This document shows, one piece after another, positions 1 to 9,467 of a stretch of DNA of 45,960 nucleotides (positions are counted from its first letter, which is position 1; every line of letters begins with the position of its first letter). The translations under genes were made by a program, and so were the position numbers. Source of the DNA: Microbacteriaceae bacterium (GTDB lineage Bacteria > Actinomycetota > Actinomycetes > Actinomycetales > Microbacteriaceae); the NCBI GenBank assembly GCA_003852775.1, contig RDDZ01000009.1, forward strand, positions 1-45,960, in the 5' to 3' direction. The notes under the pieces were generated by a model that searched no databases, was not told the DNA's origin, and saw only the letters and a list, made by a program, of their open reading frames with translations.

Positions 1-815
1 CGCCCGCGCCGGTGCCCGCCCCGGCCGCCGACCTCGGCCAGGACGCCGGGTCGATGGACCAGAGCAACACCAACAACCTGCTCCAGCTCGCCCGCCGTCT
101 CCACGAGGAGCACGTGCGCGAGGGCATGGAGAAGCGCGACCAGCTCATCGCCGAGGGCCACGCGACCGCCGCACGTCTCGTGTCCGAGGCCGAGACGCAG
201 CAGCGCGCCGCGATCGACGCCCTAGAGGCCGAGAAGGCGGGTCTCGAGCGCCGCATCGAGGAGCTGCGCATCTTCGAGTCGGAGTACCGCGAGCAGCTCA
301 AGGGCTACATCGAGGGCCAGCTGCGCGAGCTCGAGTCGGCCGCGCCGATCTCGGCTCCGGAGGAGTCGGCGACGCCCGCCGTGCTCGGCTCGGCCGCGCC
401 GGCCTACGCCGCGCCGGCCTCGGGGGCGCCCGCCTACGCCGCGCCGGCCTCGGAGGCCCCTGCCTACGCGGCTCCGACCTCGGAGACCCCCGTGTACGAG
501 GCCCCGAGCTTCGAGGCTCCGTCGTACGAGGCGCCCGTCGTCGACAACGCGCCCGCGTACGAGGCACCGGCCGTCGAGCAGGAGGCTCCGCAGGCCCCGC
601 AGGAGTTCGCGGCGCCCGCCTACGGCGGCGACTACAGCCAGGCTCCCGCCCCGCAGCCCGCGAGCGGCTCGACGCCCCCCGCGTACGCCGGCTTCCCGGC
701 GCCGCAGGTGACGAACGAGTACCCGGCCCCGCAGCCCGAGCAGTCCTCGCAGCAGCCCGAGTACCCCGCGTACTCGCAGCGCAACACCGAGTTCCCCGGT
801 TTTGGCGGCAACTGA
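1..815 (+). CDS. DivIVA/Wag31 cell-pole protein, C-terminal part (5' end outside window)
   Basis: The reading frame is open from the window edge, so the N-terminal membrane-binding part is missing. What remains starts with a charged coiled coil (LLQLARRLHEEHVREGMEKR and on through two more heptad blocks to about residue 95 of the visible part), typical of the DivIVA/Wag31 family. That family forms a scaffold at poles and septum and directs polar cell-wall growth in actinobacteria. The coiled coil is followed by a long Pro/Ala/Tyr/Glu-rich tail with tandem decapeptides and a Gln/Pro-rich end. The tail is low complexity and probably disordered. The last 14 bases overlap the TTG start proposed for lspA, and the wag31-lspA order is common in this group. 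Family assignment is confident; the tail function is unknown. Confidence 0.85.
   Translation, partial: PAPVPAPAADLGQDAGSMDQSNTNNLLQLARRLHEEHVREGMEKRDQLIAEGHATAARLVSEAETQQRAAIDALEAEKAGLERRIEELRIFESEYREQLKGYIEGQLRELESAAPISAPEESATPAVLGSAAPAYAAPASGAPAYAAPASEAPAYAAPTSETPVYEAPSFEAPSYEAPVVDNAPAYEAPAVEQEAPQAPQEFAAPAYGGDYSQAPAPQPASGSTPPAYAGFPAPQVTNEYPAPQPEQSSQQPEYPAYSQRNTEFPGFGGN
396..545 (+). repeat. Tandem 30-bp repeat encoding a decapeptide in the DivIVA tail
   Basis: Five consecutive 30-base units, in frame, encode APAYAAPASG, APAYAAPASE, APAYAAPTSE, TPVYEAPSFE and APSYEAPVVD. The first two units are nearly identical at DNA level and later ones diverge, as expected from expansion followed by drift. 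A degenerate sixth unit (APAYEAPAVE) follows. Copy number is likely to vary between strains. Confidence 0.85.
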
Positions 816-1383
816 GCCTCAGGGCACGCCGGACCTCACGGGGCGCGCGCGCGTGAGCGTGCGCGCCCTCGTGCTGCTCGGCGTCGTCGCGGCAGGGATC
901 CTCGCCCTCGACCAGCTCGCGAAGTTCCTCATCGTCGCCAACCTCGAGGAGGGCGAGTCGATCGAGGTGATCGGGCAGCTGCTGCAGTTCCACTTCGTGC
1001 GCAACTCGGGCGCGGCGTTCTCGCTCGCGAGCGGGTTCACGTGGATCCTCTCGATCGTCGCCGTCGGCGCCATCGTCGCGATCATCGTGCTCGCCAAGCG
1101 CATCAAGTCCTCGGCGTGGGCGTGGATGCTCGGTCTGCTCCTCGGCGGGGCGCTCGGCAATGTGACCGACCGCCTGTTCCGCGAGCCGAGCTTCGGCCAG
1201 GGGCATGTCATCGACTTCATCCGCGTGTGGGGCTTCCCGGCGATCTTCAACATCGCCGACATCGCGATCTGCACGGCGATGGGGCTCTTCCTGCTGCTCA
1301 CCCTGCGGGGCGTGCACCTCGACGGCACGCGCGCCTCCGACACGATCGAGCGCATCCCGACCCCGCCCGCGGCGGAGGAATGA
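802..1383 (+). CDS. lspA: Lipoprotein signal peptidase (signal peptidase II)
   Basis: Membrane aspartyl protease that removes the signal peptide of diacylglyceryl-modified prolipoproteins. Family motifs appear in order: LDQLAKF near the first membrane segment, [18 protein letters not shown] with the first catalytic Asp, and FNIADIA with the second. Four hydrophobic segments and about 193 residues fit the family. The chosen TTG start at 802 overlaps the end of the DivIVA gene and suggests translational coupling. A GTG at 853 (MSVRALVLL) would still leave all membrane segments and is a real alternative, because no good ribosome binding site precedes either. Clients in this window include the lipobox proteins CtaC and the XylF-like binding protein. 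Lnt, the later lipoprotein step, is encoded at 41004-42581. Confidence 0.95.
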   Translation: MAATEPQGTPDLTGRARVSVRALVLLGVVAAGILALDQLAKFLIVANLEEGESIEVIGQLLQFHFVRNSGAAFSLASGFTWILSIVAVGAIVAIIVLAKRIKSSAWAWMLGLLLGGALGNVTDRLFREPSFGQGHVIDFIRVWGFPAIFNIADIAICTAMGLFLLLTLRGVHLDGTRASDTIERIPTPPAAEE

Positions 1384-1411
1384 CGGGCGTGCAGATGCGG
1401 GAGGAGCGCTG

Positions 1412-2329
1412 ATGGAGCGCCGCGGCATGCCGGTCCCCGACGGCCTCGTCGGCGACCGCGCCGACGCCGCCGTCGCGCGGCTGCTCGGCTTCTCGCGCAC
1501 TTTCGCGCAGGAGGTGCTCGAGGCGGGCGGCGTCACGCTGGACGGCGTCGTGCTCGGCAAGTCCGACCGCGTGCGCGAGGGCTGGCTCGAGGTCGAGTGG
1601 GTGCCCAAGCAGGAGCCCACGGTCGTGCCGCAGCTCGTCCCGGGCTTCCACGTCGTGCACGATGACGACGACATCGTCGTCATCGACAAGCCCGTCGGGG
1701 TCGCGGCGCATCCGGCGAGCGGCTGGGACGGCCCGACCGTGCTCGGAGCCCTCGCGGGCGCGGGCTACCGCATCGCGACCTCCGGAGCCGCCGAGCGCCA
1801 GGGCATCGTGCACCGCCTCGACGTCGGCACGAGCGGCCTCATGGTCGTCGCGAAGAGCGAGCGCGCCTACAGCGAAATGAAGCGGCAGTTCCACGACCGC
1901 GAGGTCGACAAGATCTACCACTCCGTCGTCCAGGGCCACCCCGACCCCTTCTCGGGAACGATCGACGCGCCGGTCGGGCGGCATCCGGGATCGAGCTGGA
2001 AGTTCGCCGTCACGGCCGACGGCAAGCACGCCGTCACCCACTACGACACGATCGAGGCGATGCGCGCGGCGACCCTCCTCGAGATCCACCTCGAGACCGG
2101 CCGCACGCACCAGATCCGCGTGCACATGTCGGCGCAGCGGCACCCGTGCGTGGGCGACATCCTCTACGGCGCCGATCCGACGCTCGCCGCCCGCGTGGGC
2201 CTCACGCGGCAGTGGCTGCACGCCGTGCGGCTCGGCTTCCGGCACCCCGCGTCGGGCGAGTACGTCGAGTTCGAGACACGCTACCCGGACGACCTCCAGC
2301 ACGCCCTCGACGTCCTCCGGGCGGATTAG
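1412..2329 (+). CDS. RluA/RluD-family rRNA pseudouridine synthase
   Basis: Isomerises uridine to pseudouridine in RNA, probably in 23S rRNA. An S4-like RNA-binding region occupies roughly residues 12-75 ([20 protein letters not shown]). The synthase domain follows, with the catalytic motif HRLDVGTSG (Asp137) and the later family motif [10 protein letters not shown]. The ATG at 1412 is preceded at five bases by a strong GGGAGGAG ribosome binding site (1399-1406), which decides the start against longer readings of the frame. Length 305 residues is normal. It lies 28 bases after lspA, as in many Gram-positive and actinobacterial genomes. The exact target uridine cannot be told from sequence. Confidence 0.92.
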   Translation: MERRGMPVPDGLVGDRADAAVARLLGFSRTFAQEVLEAGGVTLDGVVLGKSDRVREGWLEVEWVPKQEPTVVPQLVPGFHVVHDDDDIVVIDKPVGVAAHPASGWDGPTVLGALAGAGYRIATSGAAERQGIVHRLDVGTSGLMVVAKSERAYSEMKRQFHDREVDKIYHSVVQGHPDPFSGTIDAPVGRHPGSSWKFAVTADGKHAVTHYDTIEAMRAATLLEIHLETGRTHQIRVHMSAQRHPCVGDILYGADPTLAARVGLTRQWLHAVRLGFRHPASGEYVEFETRYPDDLQHALDVLRAD

Positions 2330-2377
2330 TCTGGAAGCCCGGACATCCCCACGAGTCCGGATCGAGGCGGAGAAGGC

Positions 2378-5300
2378 GTGACGAGCAGCGATTCCTTCGT
2401 GCACCTGCACGTGCACAGCGAATACAGCATGCTCGACGGCGCTGCGCGCGTGTCGGACCTCATGAAGGAGGTCTCGGCGCAGGGCATGCCGGGCATCGCG
2501 ATCACCGACCACGGCAACAACTTCGGCGCGTTCGACTTCTGGTCGCAGGCCAACAACGCGGGCGTCAAGCCCATCATCGGCACCGAGGCGTACCTCACGC
2601 CCGGCACCCACCGCACCGACAAGACGCGCGTGCGCTGGGGCGACGGGGGAGAGGATGACGTCTCCGGCTCGGGCGCCTACACCCACATGACGATGTGGGC
2701 CGAGACGACGGAGGGGATGCACAACCTCTTCCGGCTCTCGAGCCTCGCGTCGATCGAGGGTTACTACTTCAAGCCGCGCATGGACCGGGAGCTCCTGCAG
2801 ACGTACGGCAAGGGCATCATCGCGACCACGGGCTGCCCCTCGGGCGAGGTGCAGACGCGCTTGCGACTCGGCCAGTACGAGCTCGCGCGCGACGCCGCGG
2901 CCGAGTTCCGCGACATCTTCGGCAAGGACAACTTCTTCGTCGAGCTCATGGACCACGGCCTCGGCATCGAGCGCCGCGTCATGGCCGACCTCATCCGCCT
3001 CGCGAAGGACCTCGACCTCCCGCTCGTCGCCACCAACGACCTCCACTACACGCACGCGCACGACGCGTCCGCGCACGAGATCCTGCTGTGCGTGCAGTCG
3101 GGCTCGACGCTCGCCGACCCGAAGCGCTTCAAGTTCGACTCGCAGGAGTTCTACCTCAAGACGCCCGCCGAGATGCGGATGCTGTTCCGCGACCACCCCG
3201 ACGCGTGCGACAACACCCTCCTCATCGCCGAGCGCTGCGACGTGGCGTTCAACACGAGCGCCAACTACATGCCCCGCTACCCGGTGCCCGAGGGCGAGAC
3301 CGAGGAGAGCTGGTTCATCAAGGAGGTCGAGCGCGGCCTCCACGAGCGGTACCCGAACGGCATCCCCGACGAGGTGCGCAAGCAGGCCGACTACGAGGTC
3401 CAGGTCATCACCCAGATGGGCTTCCCGGGCTACTTCCTCGTCGTCGCCGACTTCATCAACTGGTCGAAGAACAACGGCATCCGGGTGGGCCCCGGGCGCG
3501 GCTCGGGCGCCGGCTCGATGGCCGCGTACGCCATGAAGATCACCGACCTCGACCCGCTGCAGCACGGCCTGATCTTCGAGCGCTTCCTCAACCCCGACCG
3601 CGTCTCGATGCCCGACTTCGACGTCGACTTCGACGAACGTCGTCGCGGCGAGGTCATCAAGTACGTGACCGAGAAGTACGGCGAGGAGCGCGTCGCGCAG
3701 ATCGTCACCTACGGCACGATCAAGGCCAAGCAGGCCCTCAAGGACTCGGGCCGCGTGCTCGGCTTCCCGTTCTCGATGGGCGAGAAGCTCACCAAGGCGA
3801 TGCCGCCCGCCATCATGGGCAAGGACATCCCGCTCTCCGGGATCGTCGACCCCTCGCACGAGCGCTACAAGGAGGCCGGCGACTTCCGCGCCATCCTCGA
3901 CACCGACCCGGATGCGCGCACCGTCTTCGAGACCGCACGCGGCCTCGAGGGCCTCAAGCGCCAGTGGGGCGTGCACGCCGCGGGCGTCATCATGTCGAGC
4001 GAGCCGCTCATCGACATCATCCCGATCATGCGCCGTGAGCAGGACGGCCAGATCGTCACGCAGTTCGACTACCCGGCCGCCGAGGCGCTCGGCCTCATCA
4101 AGATGGACTTCCTGGGCCTCAGGAACCTCACCATCATCGACGACGCCCTCGACAACATCGAGGCGAACCGCGGCTTCCGCCCCGTGCTCGAGGAGCTCAC
4201 GCTCGACGATCCGGCGGCCTACGACCTCCTCTCGCGCGGCGACACGCTCGGCGTGTTCCAGCTCGACGGCGGGCCCATGCGCGCGCTCCTGCGCCTCATG
4301 AAGCCCGACAACTTCGAGGACATCTCCGCCGTCATCGCGCTCTACCGGCCGGGCCCCATGGGTGCGAACTCGCACACCAACTACGCCCTGCGCAAGAACG
4401 GCCAGCAGCCGATCGTGCCCATCCACCCCGAGCTCGAGGAACCGCTCAAGGACATCCTCGACACCACCTACGGCCTCATCATCTACCAGGAGCAGGTGAT
4501 GGCGATCGCGCAGCGGGTGGCGGGCTTCTCGCTCGGTCAAGCCGACATCCTGCGCCGCGCGATGGGCAAGAAGAAGAAGTCCGAGCTCGACAAGCAGTAC
4601 GAGGGCTTCAGTGCGGGCATGAAGGAGCGCGGCTACTCCGAGACCGCCATCAAGACGCTGTGGGACATCCTGCTGCCGTTCTCCGACTACGCGTTCAACA
4701 AAGCGCACTCGGCCGCCTACGGCGTGCTCAGCTACTGGACCGCCTACCTCAAGGCCCACTACCCGGCCGAGTACATGGCGGCGCTCCTCACGAGCGTCGG
4801 CGACGCGCGCGACAAGCTCGCGATGTACCTCAACGAGTGCCGCCGCATGGGCATCAAGGTGCTCCCGCCCGACGTCAACGAGTCGATCGGGTTCTTCGCG
4901 GCCGTCGGTGAGGACATCCGCTTCGGTCTCGGCGCGGTGCGCAACGTCGGCTTCGGCGTCGTCGACCAGATCCGGCAGGCGCGGCAGGAGAAGGGGCGCT
5001 TCACGTCGTTCCACGACTTCCTGCGCAAGGTGCCGCTCACGGCCCTCAACAAGCGCACGATCGAGTCGCTCATCAAGGCCGGCGCCTTCGACTCGCTCGG
5101 CGCCACGCGGCGCTCGCTCATCGAGATCCACGAGGAGGCCGTCGAGGCGGCCGTCTCCGTGAAGCGCAACGAGGCCAACGGCCAGGTCGGGTTCGACTTC
5201 GACTCCCTGTGGGACGAGCCCGCCGCCGTCGACCACGTGCCCGAGCGGCCCGAGTGGTCGAAGAAGGACAAGCTCGCCTTCGAGCGCGAGATGCTCGGCC

Positions 5301-5890
5301 TCTACGTCTCCGAGCACCCGCTCGACGGCCTCGAGGTGCTGCTCGCCAAGCACGCCTCCATCACGGTCGGAGACCTGCTCTCGTCCGACGACATCCAGGA
5401 CGGCGAGACCGTGACCGTCGCGGGCCTGCTCACGAGCGTGCAGCACCGCACGGCGCGCCAGTCCGGCAACCCGTACGGTGTCGTCACGATCGAGGACTTC
5501 ACCGGCGAGGTGAGCGTCATGTTCCTCGGCAAGACCTACCAGGAGTTCGCGCCCGGCCTGCAGAGCGACAGCATCGCCGTCATCAAGGCGCGCGTCAGCC
5601 AGCGGGACGACGGCATCGGCCTGCACGCCCAGAGCATGTTCCTGCCCGACACCGGCCAGAGCCTCGGCTCCGGCCCGCTCGTCATCCAGGTGCCCGAGCA
5701 CCGCGCGACGACCGAGGTGGTGTCGGCGCTCGGCGACGTGCTCATCCGGCACCGGGGCGACAACGAGGTGCGGCTGCGCCTCGTGCGCGGCGACACCGCG
5801 CGCCTCTTCGAGATCCCGTACCCGGTCTCCGTGACCGCCGACCTCTACGGCGAGCTCAAGTCGCTTCTCGGCCCGAACTGCGTCGTGTAG
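2378..5890 (+). CDS. dnaE: DNA polymerase III alpha subunit (replicative polymerase)
   Basis: Catalytic subunit of the replicative polymerase, 1170 residues from a GTG start with a purine-rich site upstream (2364-2375). The PHP domain is N-terminal (HLHVHSEYSMLDG at residue 9, ITDHGN, GCPSGE, NDLHY). Its metal-binding His/Asp residues look intact, as in actinobacterial DnaE1 enzymes that proofread with this domain. The palm carries PDFDVDF (Asp413 and Asp415) and MDFLGL (Asp577), the three catalytic aspartates. GPGRGSGAGS is also present. A helix-hairpin-helix region and an OB fold (about residues 1000-1080) follow, then a C-terminal tail-binding domain. It is full length and continues the lspA-rluD run. 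Confidence 0.97.
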   Translation: MTSSDSFVHLHVHSEYSMLDGAARVSDLMKEVSAQGMPGIAITDHGNNFGAFDFWSQANNAGVKPIIGTEAYLTPGTHRTDKTRVRWGDGGEDDVSGSGAYTHMTMWAETTEGMHNLFRLSSLASIEGYYFKPRMDRELLQTYGKGIIATTGCPSGEVQTRLRLGQYELARDAAAEFRDIFGKDNFFVELMDHGLGIERRVMADLIRLAKDLDLPLVATNDLHYTHAHDASAHEILLCVQSGSTLADPKRFKFDSQEFYLKTPAEMRMLFRDHPDACDNTLLIAERCDVAFNTSANYMPRYPVPEGETEESWFIKEVERGLHERYPNGIPDEVRKQADYEVQVITQMGFPGYFLVVADFINWSKNNGIRVGPGRGSGAGSMAAYAMKITDLDPLQHGLIFERFLNPDRVSMPDFDVDFDERRRGEVIKYVTEKYGEERVAQIVTYGTIKAKQALKDSGRVLGFPFSMGEKLTKAMPPAIMGKDIPLSGIVDPSHERYKEAGDFRAILDTDPDARTVFETARGLEGLKRQWGVHAAGVIMSSEPLIDIIPIMRREQDGQIVTQFDYPAAEALGLIKMDFLGLRNLTIIDDALDNIEANRGFRPVLEELTLDDPAAYDLLSRGDTLGVFQLDGGPMRALLRLMKPDNFEDISAVIALYRPGPMGANSHTNYALRKNGQQPIVPIHPELEEPLKDILDTTYGLIIYQEQVMAIAQRVAGFSLGQADILRRAMGKKKKSELDKQYEGFSAGMKERGYSETAIKTLWDILLPFSDYAFNKAHSAAYGVLSYWTAYLKAHYPAEYMAALLTSVGDARDKLAMYLNECRRMGIKVLPPDVNESIGFFAAVGEDIRFGLGAVRNVGFGVVDQIRQARQEKGRFTSFHDFLRKVPLTALNKRTIESLIKAGAFDSLGATRRSLIEIHEEAVEAAVSVKRNEANGQVGFDFDSLWDEPAAVDHVPERPEWSKKDKLAFEREMLGLYVSEHPLDGLEVLLAKHASITVGDLLSSDDIQDGETVTVAGLLTSVQHRTARQSGNPYGVVTIEDFTGEVSVMFLGKTYQEFAPGLQSDSIAVIKARVSQRDDGIGLHAQSMFLPDTGQSLGSGPLVIQVPEHRATTEVVSALGDVLIRHRGDNEVRLRLVRGDTARLFEIPYPVSVTADLYGELKSLLGPNCVV

Positions 5891-5948
5891 TCGGCGGACG
5901 CGGTGCTCTCCGCGCGGAGCCAGCCCGTCCGGCGGACGCGTGCGAGCG

Positions 5949-6458
5949 CTACGCCGGGGCGCCCGGACGCAGGTAGGAGCGCTCGTGGTAGAGGAGCGCG
6001 TCGTCGGGGGCCCCGAGCTCGCCGTCCTCAATCTGCACGACGATGACGGCGTTGTCGTGCACGGGGTAGCGGCCGACGATGCGGCAGAGCATCCAGGCGG
6101 GGACGTCCTTGAGCAGGGGGAGGCCGAGCGGGCCGGGCTCCCAGTGGTCGCCCTCGAAACGGCGGTCGTGGTCGCCGGCGAGCGTGGCGGCCACGTCGCG
6201 GTTGCGGGCGCCGAGAATGTGCACGAGGACGTGGTCGGTCTGCTCGACGGCGGGCCACGTGCTCGCGATGCGCGCCATGTTGAAGGTCGCCAGCGGCGGC
6301 ACCGCCGCGAGCGAGGCGAGGGAGGTCGCGGTGAAGCCGACGGGACGCCCGTCCGGGGTGAGGGCCGTGATGGCCGACACACCTGCGGCGAGCCGCCGGA
6401 ACGTGAGCTTGAAGGCGGAGAGATCGTCGACGATCCGGGGTTCGCTGCTGTTGTCCAT
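5949..6458 (-). CDS. Flavin reductase family protein
   Basis: A 169-residue protein of the flavin-reductase-like (FMN-binding split barrel, HpaC/ActVB) family, which reduces FMN or FAD with NAD(P)H, usually for a two-component monooxygenase. Supporting segments are FRRLAAGVSAITALTPDG, VGFTATSLASLAAVPPLATF and the C-terminal VVQIEDGELG region ending in LLYHERSYL. ATG at 6458 was chosen. An in-frame ATG at 6491 would add 11 unconserved residues and run into the divergent hisD promoter. It is convergent with dnaE and divergent from hisD. No partner monooxygenase is nearby, so the substrate pathway is unknown. Confidence 0.85.
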   Translation of the reverse strand: MDNSSEPRIVDDLSAFKLTFRRLAAGVSAITALTPDGRPVGFTATSLASLAAVPPLATFNMARIASTWPAVEQTDHVLVHILGARNRDVAATLAGDHDRRFEGDHWEPGPLGLPLLKDVPAWMLCRIVGRYPVHDNAVIVVQIEDGELGAPDDALLYHERSYLRPGAPA

Positions 6459-6503
6459 CGTCACTTTCAACCGCTCTCGGCATCCGGTCATTCCGGGTGC
6501 ACC

Positions 6504-6509
6504 TACCAT
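6504..6509 (+). promoter_or_regulatory. -10-like hexamer TACCAT before hisD
   Basis: TACCAT ends nine bases before the hisD ATG and no ribosome binding site lies between. This fits a leaderless hisD transcript. No clear -35 box is seen. Confidence 0.4.
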
Positions 6510-6518
6510 TGTCTCGCG

Positions 6519-7826
6519 ATGATCCAGACCCTCGACCTCCGTGGCACCCGTCCGTCCCGCGCCGAGCTCGGCGCCCTCATCCCGCGTGCCCGTGTCGACG
6601 TGTCCGTCGCCACGGAGGCCGCGCAGTCCCTCATCGATGACGTGCGGGCGCGCGGCTCGGAGGCGCTCCTCGAGCAGTCGGAGCGTTTCGACCGCGTGCG
6701 TCCCGAGCGGCTGCGCGTGTCGGCGGACGAGATTGCCGCCGCCGTCGAGTCCCTCGACCCGCGGGTCCGCGCGGCGATCGAGGAGTCGATCGCGCGGGTG
6801 CGGCTCGCATCGGCGGCGCAGGTGCCCGCCCCGGCGGTGACGGAGCTCGGACCGGATGCGCGCATCGAGCAGCGCTGGCAGCCCGTGCGCCGCGCGGGCT
6901 TCTACGTCCCCGGCGGCAAGGCGGTGTACCCGTCGAGCGTCGTCATGAACGTCGTGCCGGCTCAGGTGGCGGGCGTGTCGTCGGTCGTACTCGCGTCGCC
7001 GCCCCAGGCCGAGTTCGGCGGCTCGGTGCACCCGACGATCCTCGCGGCCGCCGGCCTGCTGGGTGTCGCCGACGTCTACGCGATGGGCGGTGCGGGCGCG
7101 ATCGGCGCCTTCGCCTACGGCGTTCCGGATGCGGGGCTCGAGGCCGTCGACGTCGTCACGGGGCCCGGCAACGTGTTCGTGGCGGCCGCGAAGCGCCTCG
7201 TGCGCGGCGTCGTCGGCATCGATGCTGAGGCCGGCCCCACGGAGATCCTCGTGATCGCCGACGCCGCGGCCGACCCCGCGTTCGTCGCGGCCGACCTGCT
7301 CAGCCAGGCGGAGCACGACGAGCTCGCGGCGGCCATCCTCGTGACGGACGCGCCGTCCCTCGCGGAGGCCGTCGTGGCGGAGCTCGAGCGCCAGCTCGCG
7401 GCGACCACCCACCGGGAGCGCGCCGCGGCCTCGCTCGGCGCCCCGCAGTCGGCCGTCGTGCTCGTCGACGACCTGGAGGCCGCCGCGGAGTTCAGCAACC
7501 TGTACGGCCCCGAGCACCTCGAGATCCAGACCGCCGCCGACGACGCCGTGCTCGCGCGCATCAGCGACGCGGGCGCGATCTTCCTCGGCGCGTTCTCGCC
7601 GGTGAGCGTCGGCGACTACCTCGCGGGCTCGAACCACGTGCTCCCCACGGGCGGGCAGGCCCGCTTCTCCTCGGGCCTCGGCGCCGCGACCTTCCTGCGC
7701 CCTCAGCAGGTCGTGCGCTACGGGCGCGACGGCCTCTCGGGGGTCGCGGAGCGTCTGCGCGCCTTCAGCGACGCGGAGCAGCTGCCGGCGCACGGCGACG
7801 CGGTCGACATCCGCTTCCGGGGGTGA
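6519..7826 (+). CDS. hisD: Histidinol dehydrogenase
   Basis: Catalyses the last two steps of histidine synthesis, oxidising L-histidinol to L-histidine with two NAD+. The 435-residue frame holds the family landmarks in order: [51 protein letters not shown] (zinc-ligand region), [10 protein letters not shown] and the C-terminal [15 protein letters not shown]. The start is the ATG at 6519. The longer open frame upstream lies over the divergent flavin reductase gene and is not homologous. The usual hisD-hisC-hisB order is not seen here, since nrdR follows. Assignment is firm. Confidence 0.96.
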   Translation: MIQTLDLRGTRPSRAELGALIPRARVDVSVATEAAQSLIDDVRARGSEALLEQSERFDRVRPERLRVSADEIAAAVESLDPRVRAAIEESIARVRLASAAQVPAPAVTELGPDARIEQRWQPVRRAGFYVPGGKAVYPSSVVMNVVPAQVAGVSSVVLASPPQAEFGGSVHPTILAAAGLLGVADVYAMGGAGAIGAFAYGVPDAGLEAVDVVTGPGNVFVAAAKRLVRGVVGIDAEAGPTEILVIADAAADPAFVAADLLSQAEHDELAAAILVTDAPSLAEAVVAELERQLAATTHRERAAASLGAPQSAVVLVDDLEAAAEFSNLYGPEHLEIQTAADDAVLARISDAGAIFLGAFSPVSVGDYLAGSNHVLPTGGQARFSSGLGAATFLRPQQVVRYGRDGLSGVAERLRAFSDAEQLPAHGDAVDIRFRG

Positions 7827-7880
7827 ACGCGCGCCCGCGCAGCTGAGCATCGCTTCCCGCTCGTGCAGCCGCGCGCGGGC

Positions 7881-7886
7881 TACGCT
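7881..7886 (+). promoter_or_regulatory. -10-like hexamer TACGCT before nrdR
   Basis: TACGCT lies seven bases before the ATG of nrdR, in the 67-base gap after hisD. It suggests nrdR has its own, probably leaderless, promoter. Confidence 0.4.
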
Positions 7887-7893
7887 GGTGGGG

Positions 7894-8397
7894 ATGTTCT
7901 GTCCCTTCTGCCGTCACCCCGACAGCCGGGTCATCGACTCGCGGACGAGCGATGACGGTCTGTCGATCCGTCGACGCCGCCAGTGCCCCGAGTGCGGTCG
8001 CCGCTTCTCGACGACCGAGACCGCGACCCTCAACGTCATCAAGCGCTCCGGCATCGTCGAGCCGTTCAGCCGCGAGAAGATCGTCTCGGGTGTGCGCAAG
8101 GCGTGCCAGGGACGCCCCGTGAGCGACGCCGACCTCGCCCTGCTCGCACAGCGCGTCGAGGAGGCGATCCGCGCGACAGGCGTCGCCCAGATCGACGCGA
8201 ACGACATCGGCCTCGCGATCCTGCCGCCCCTGCGCGAGCTCGACGAGGTCGCCTACCTGCGCTTCGCGAGCGTCTACCAGGCCTTCGACTCCCTCGACGA
8301 CTTCGAGTCGGCGATCCAGACGCTCCGCGTCGAGCACGCCGAGGCCGCCATGCGGGAGCCCGCGGCGGCGGACGCTGCGTCGGCCGCCGAGGACTGA
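7894..8397 (+). CDS. nrdR: Transcriptional repressor NrdR
   Basis: Zinc-ribbon and ATP-cone repressor of ribonucleotide reductase genes. The N-terminus CPFC...CPEC (Cys residues near 3, 6, 31 and 34) is the zinc ribbon. The ATP cone occupies about residues 48-138 and starts [16 protein letters not shown]. The 167-residue length is standard plus a short Glu/Ala-rich tail. ATG at 7894 gives the canonical [13 protein letters not shown] start; the GTG two codons earlier is unlikely. No NrdR box is obvious in this window, and the nrd genes lie elsewhere. Confidence 0.95.
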   Translation: MFCPFCRHPDSRVIDSRTSDDGLSIRRRRQCPECGRRFSTTETATLNVIKRSGIVEPFSREKIVSGVRKACQGRPVSDADLALLAQRVEEAIRATGVAQIDANDIGLAILPPLRELDEVAYLRFASVYQAFDSLDDFESAIQTLRVEHAEAAMREPAAADAASAAED

Positions 8398-8417
8398 GCC
8401 GCTAGCCTGGGGGCGGC

Positions 8418-9443
8418 ATGTACCGTCTCCTGTTCCGGCTCGTCCTGTCGCGCTTCGACCCCGAGTCCGCCCACCACCTCGCGTTCGCCGTCATCCGCGT
8501 GCTCGGCCTGCCCGTGCTGCGGTCGATCACGCGCGCGCTCACGAAGCCGGACCCCTCGCTCGCCGTCCGCACACTCGGGCTCGAGTTCCCGTCGCCCTTC
8601 GGGCTCGCGGCGGGCTTCGACAAGGAGGCGCGCGGCATCGCCGGACTCGGCGCCCTCGGCTTCGGGCACGTCGAGGTCGGCACCATCACGGCACGCCCGC
8701 AGCCGGGCAACCCGAAGCCGCGTCTGTTCCGGCTCATCCCGGACCGCGCGGTCGTCAACCGCATGGGCTTCAACAACGCGGGGGCCGAGGCGTGCGCGCC
8801 CCGCATCGCGCGCGCCCGCAGAGCGCGCATCCGTCCGATCGTGGGCGTCAACATCGGCAAGACCAAGGTCGTGCCCGTCGAGGATGCCGTGGCCGACTAC
8901 CTCGAGAGCACGCGCCTGCTCGCGCCGCACGCCGACTACCTCGTCGTCAACGTGAGCTCGCCCAACACGCCCGGCCTGCGCGGTCTCCAGGAGCTCGACC
9001 GGCTTGAGCCGCTGCTCACCGCCGTGCGCGACGCCGCCGGGGGAGTGCCCGTGCTCGTCAAGATCGCGCCCGATCTCACGGATGAGCAGGCGCTGCGGAT
9101 CGCTGAGCTCGTCGTGCGCATCCGCCTCGCGGGGATCGTGGCCACCAACACGACGCTCTCGCGCGAGGGGCTCGTGACCGACCCGGCCGTCGTCGCGGCC
9201 GCGGGGGAGGGCGGGCTCTCGGGTGCGCCGCTCGCCGCCCGGTCGCTCGAGGTGCTGCGCCTGCTGCGCGCCGCCGTCGGACCGGAGCTGTGCCTCGTCT
9301 CGGTGGGCGGCGTCACCACGGCGGCCGACGTGCGCGAACGTCTCGACGCGGGCGCGACGCTCGTGCAGGGCTACACGGCGTTCCTCTACGAGGGTCCGTT
9401 CTGGGCGCGCGCGATCAACCGCGGCCTGCGTCGCGCCGCCTGA
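8418..9443 (+). CDS. pyrD: Dihydroorotate dehydrogenase (quinone), class 2
   Basis: Membrane-associated FMN flavoprotein that oxidises dihydroorotate to orotate in pyrimidine synthesis and passes electrons to quinone. Class 2 features are the N-terminal extension MYRLLFRLVLSRFDPE, GLAAGFDKEARGI, NRMGFNNAGAEA, NVSSPNTPGLRGLQ with the active-site Ser, VKIAPDLTDEQ, and the FMN-phosphate region SVGGVTTAADVRERLDAGA. Length 341 is normal. The start lies nine bases after a TAGCCT hexamer (8403-8408). The electron acceptor should be menaquinone, as used by the bc1-aa3 branch encoded downstream. Confidence 0.95.
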   Translation: MYRLLFRLVLSRFDPESAHHLAFAVIRVLGLPVLRSITRALTKPDPSLAVRTLGLEFPSPFGLAAGFDKEARGIAGLGALGFGHVEVGTITARPQPGNPKPRLFRLIPDRAVVNRMGFNNAGAEACAPRIARARRARIRPIVGVNIGKTKVVPVEDAVADYLESTRLLAPHADYLVVNVSSPNTPGLRGLQELDRLEPLLTAVRDAAGGVPVLVKIAPDLTDEQALRIAELVVRIRLAGIVATNTTLSREGLVTDPAVVAAAGEGGLSGAPLAARSLEVLRLLRAAVGPELCLVSVGGVTTAADVRERLDAGATLVQGYTAFLYEGPFWARAINRGLRRAA

Positions 9444-9467
9444 GCCGGAGCCCGCGGATCCCGCGGA

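Noticed and set aside
5908-5919. CTCCGCGCGGAG palindrome between dnaE and the flavin reductase gene as a bidirectional terminator.
   Set aside because: Loop-free short palindrome in very GC-rich DNA; too weak to call.
1298-6382. Very long open frame on the minus strand opposite dnaE.
   Set aside because: It mirrors the codon pattern of dnaE; its composition is Arg/Asp/Val/Glu-rich with no family resemblance. An artefact of high GC3.
9444-9467. CCGCGG-ATC-CCGCGG between pyrD and the DUF3043 gene as a terminator.
   Set aside because: CCGCGG is itself a palindrome, so the dyad is expected by composition, and the stem is short with no U tract.
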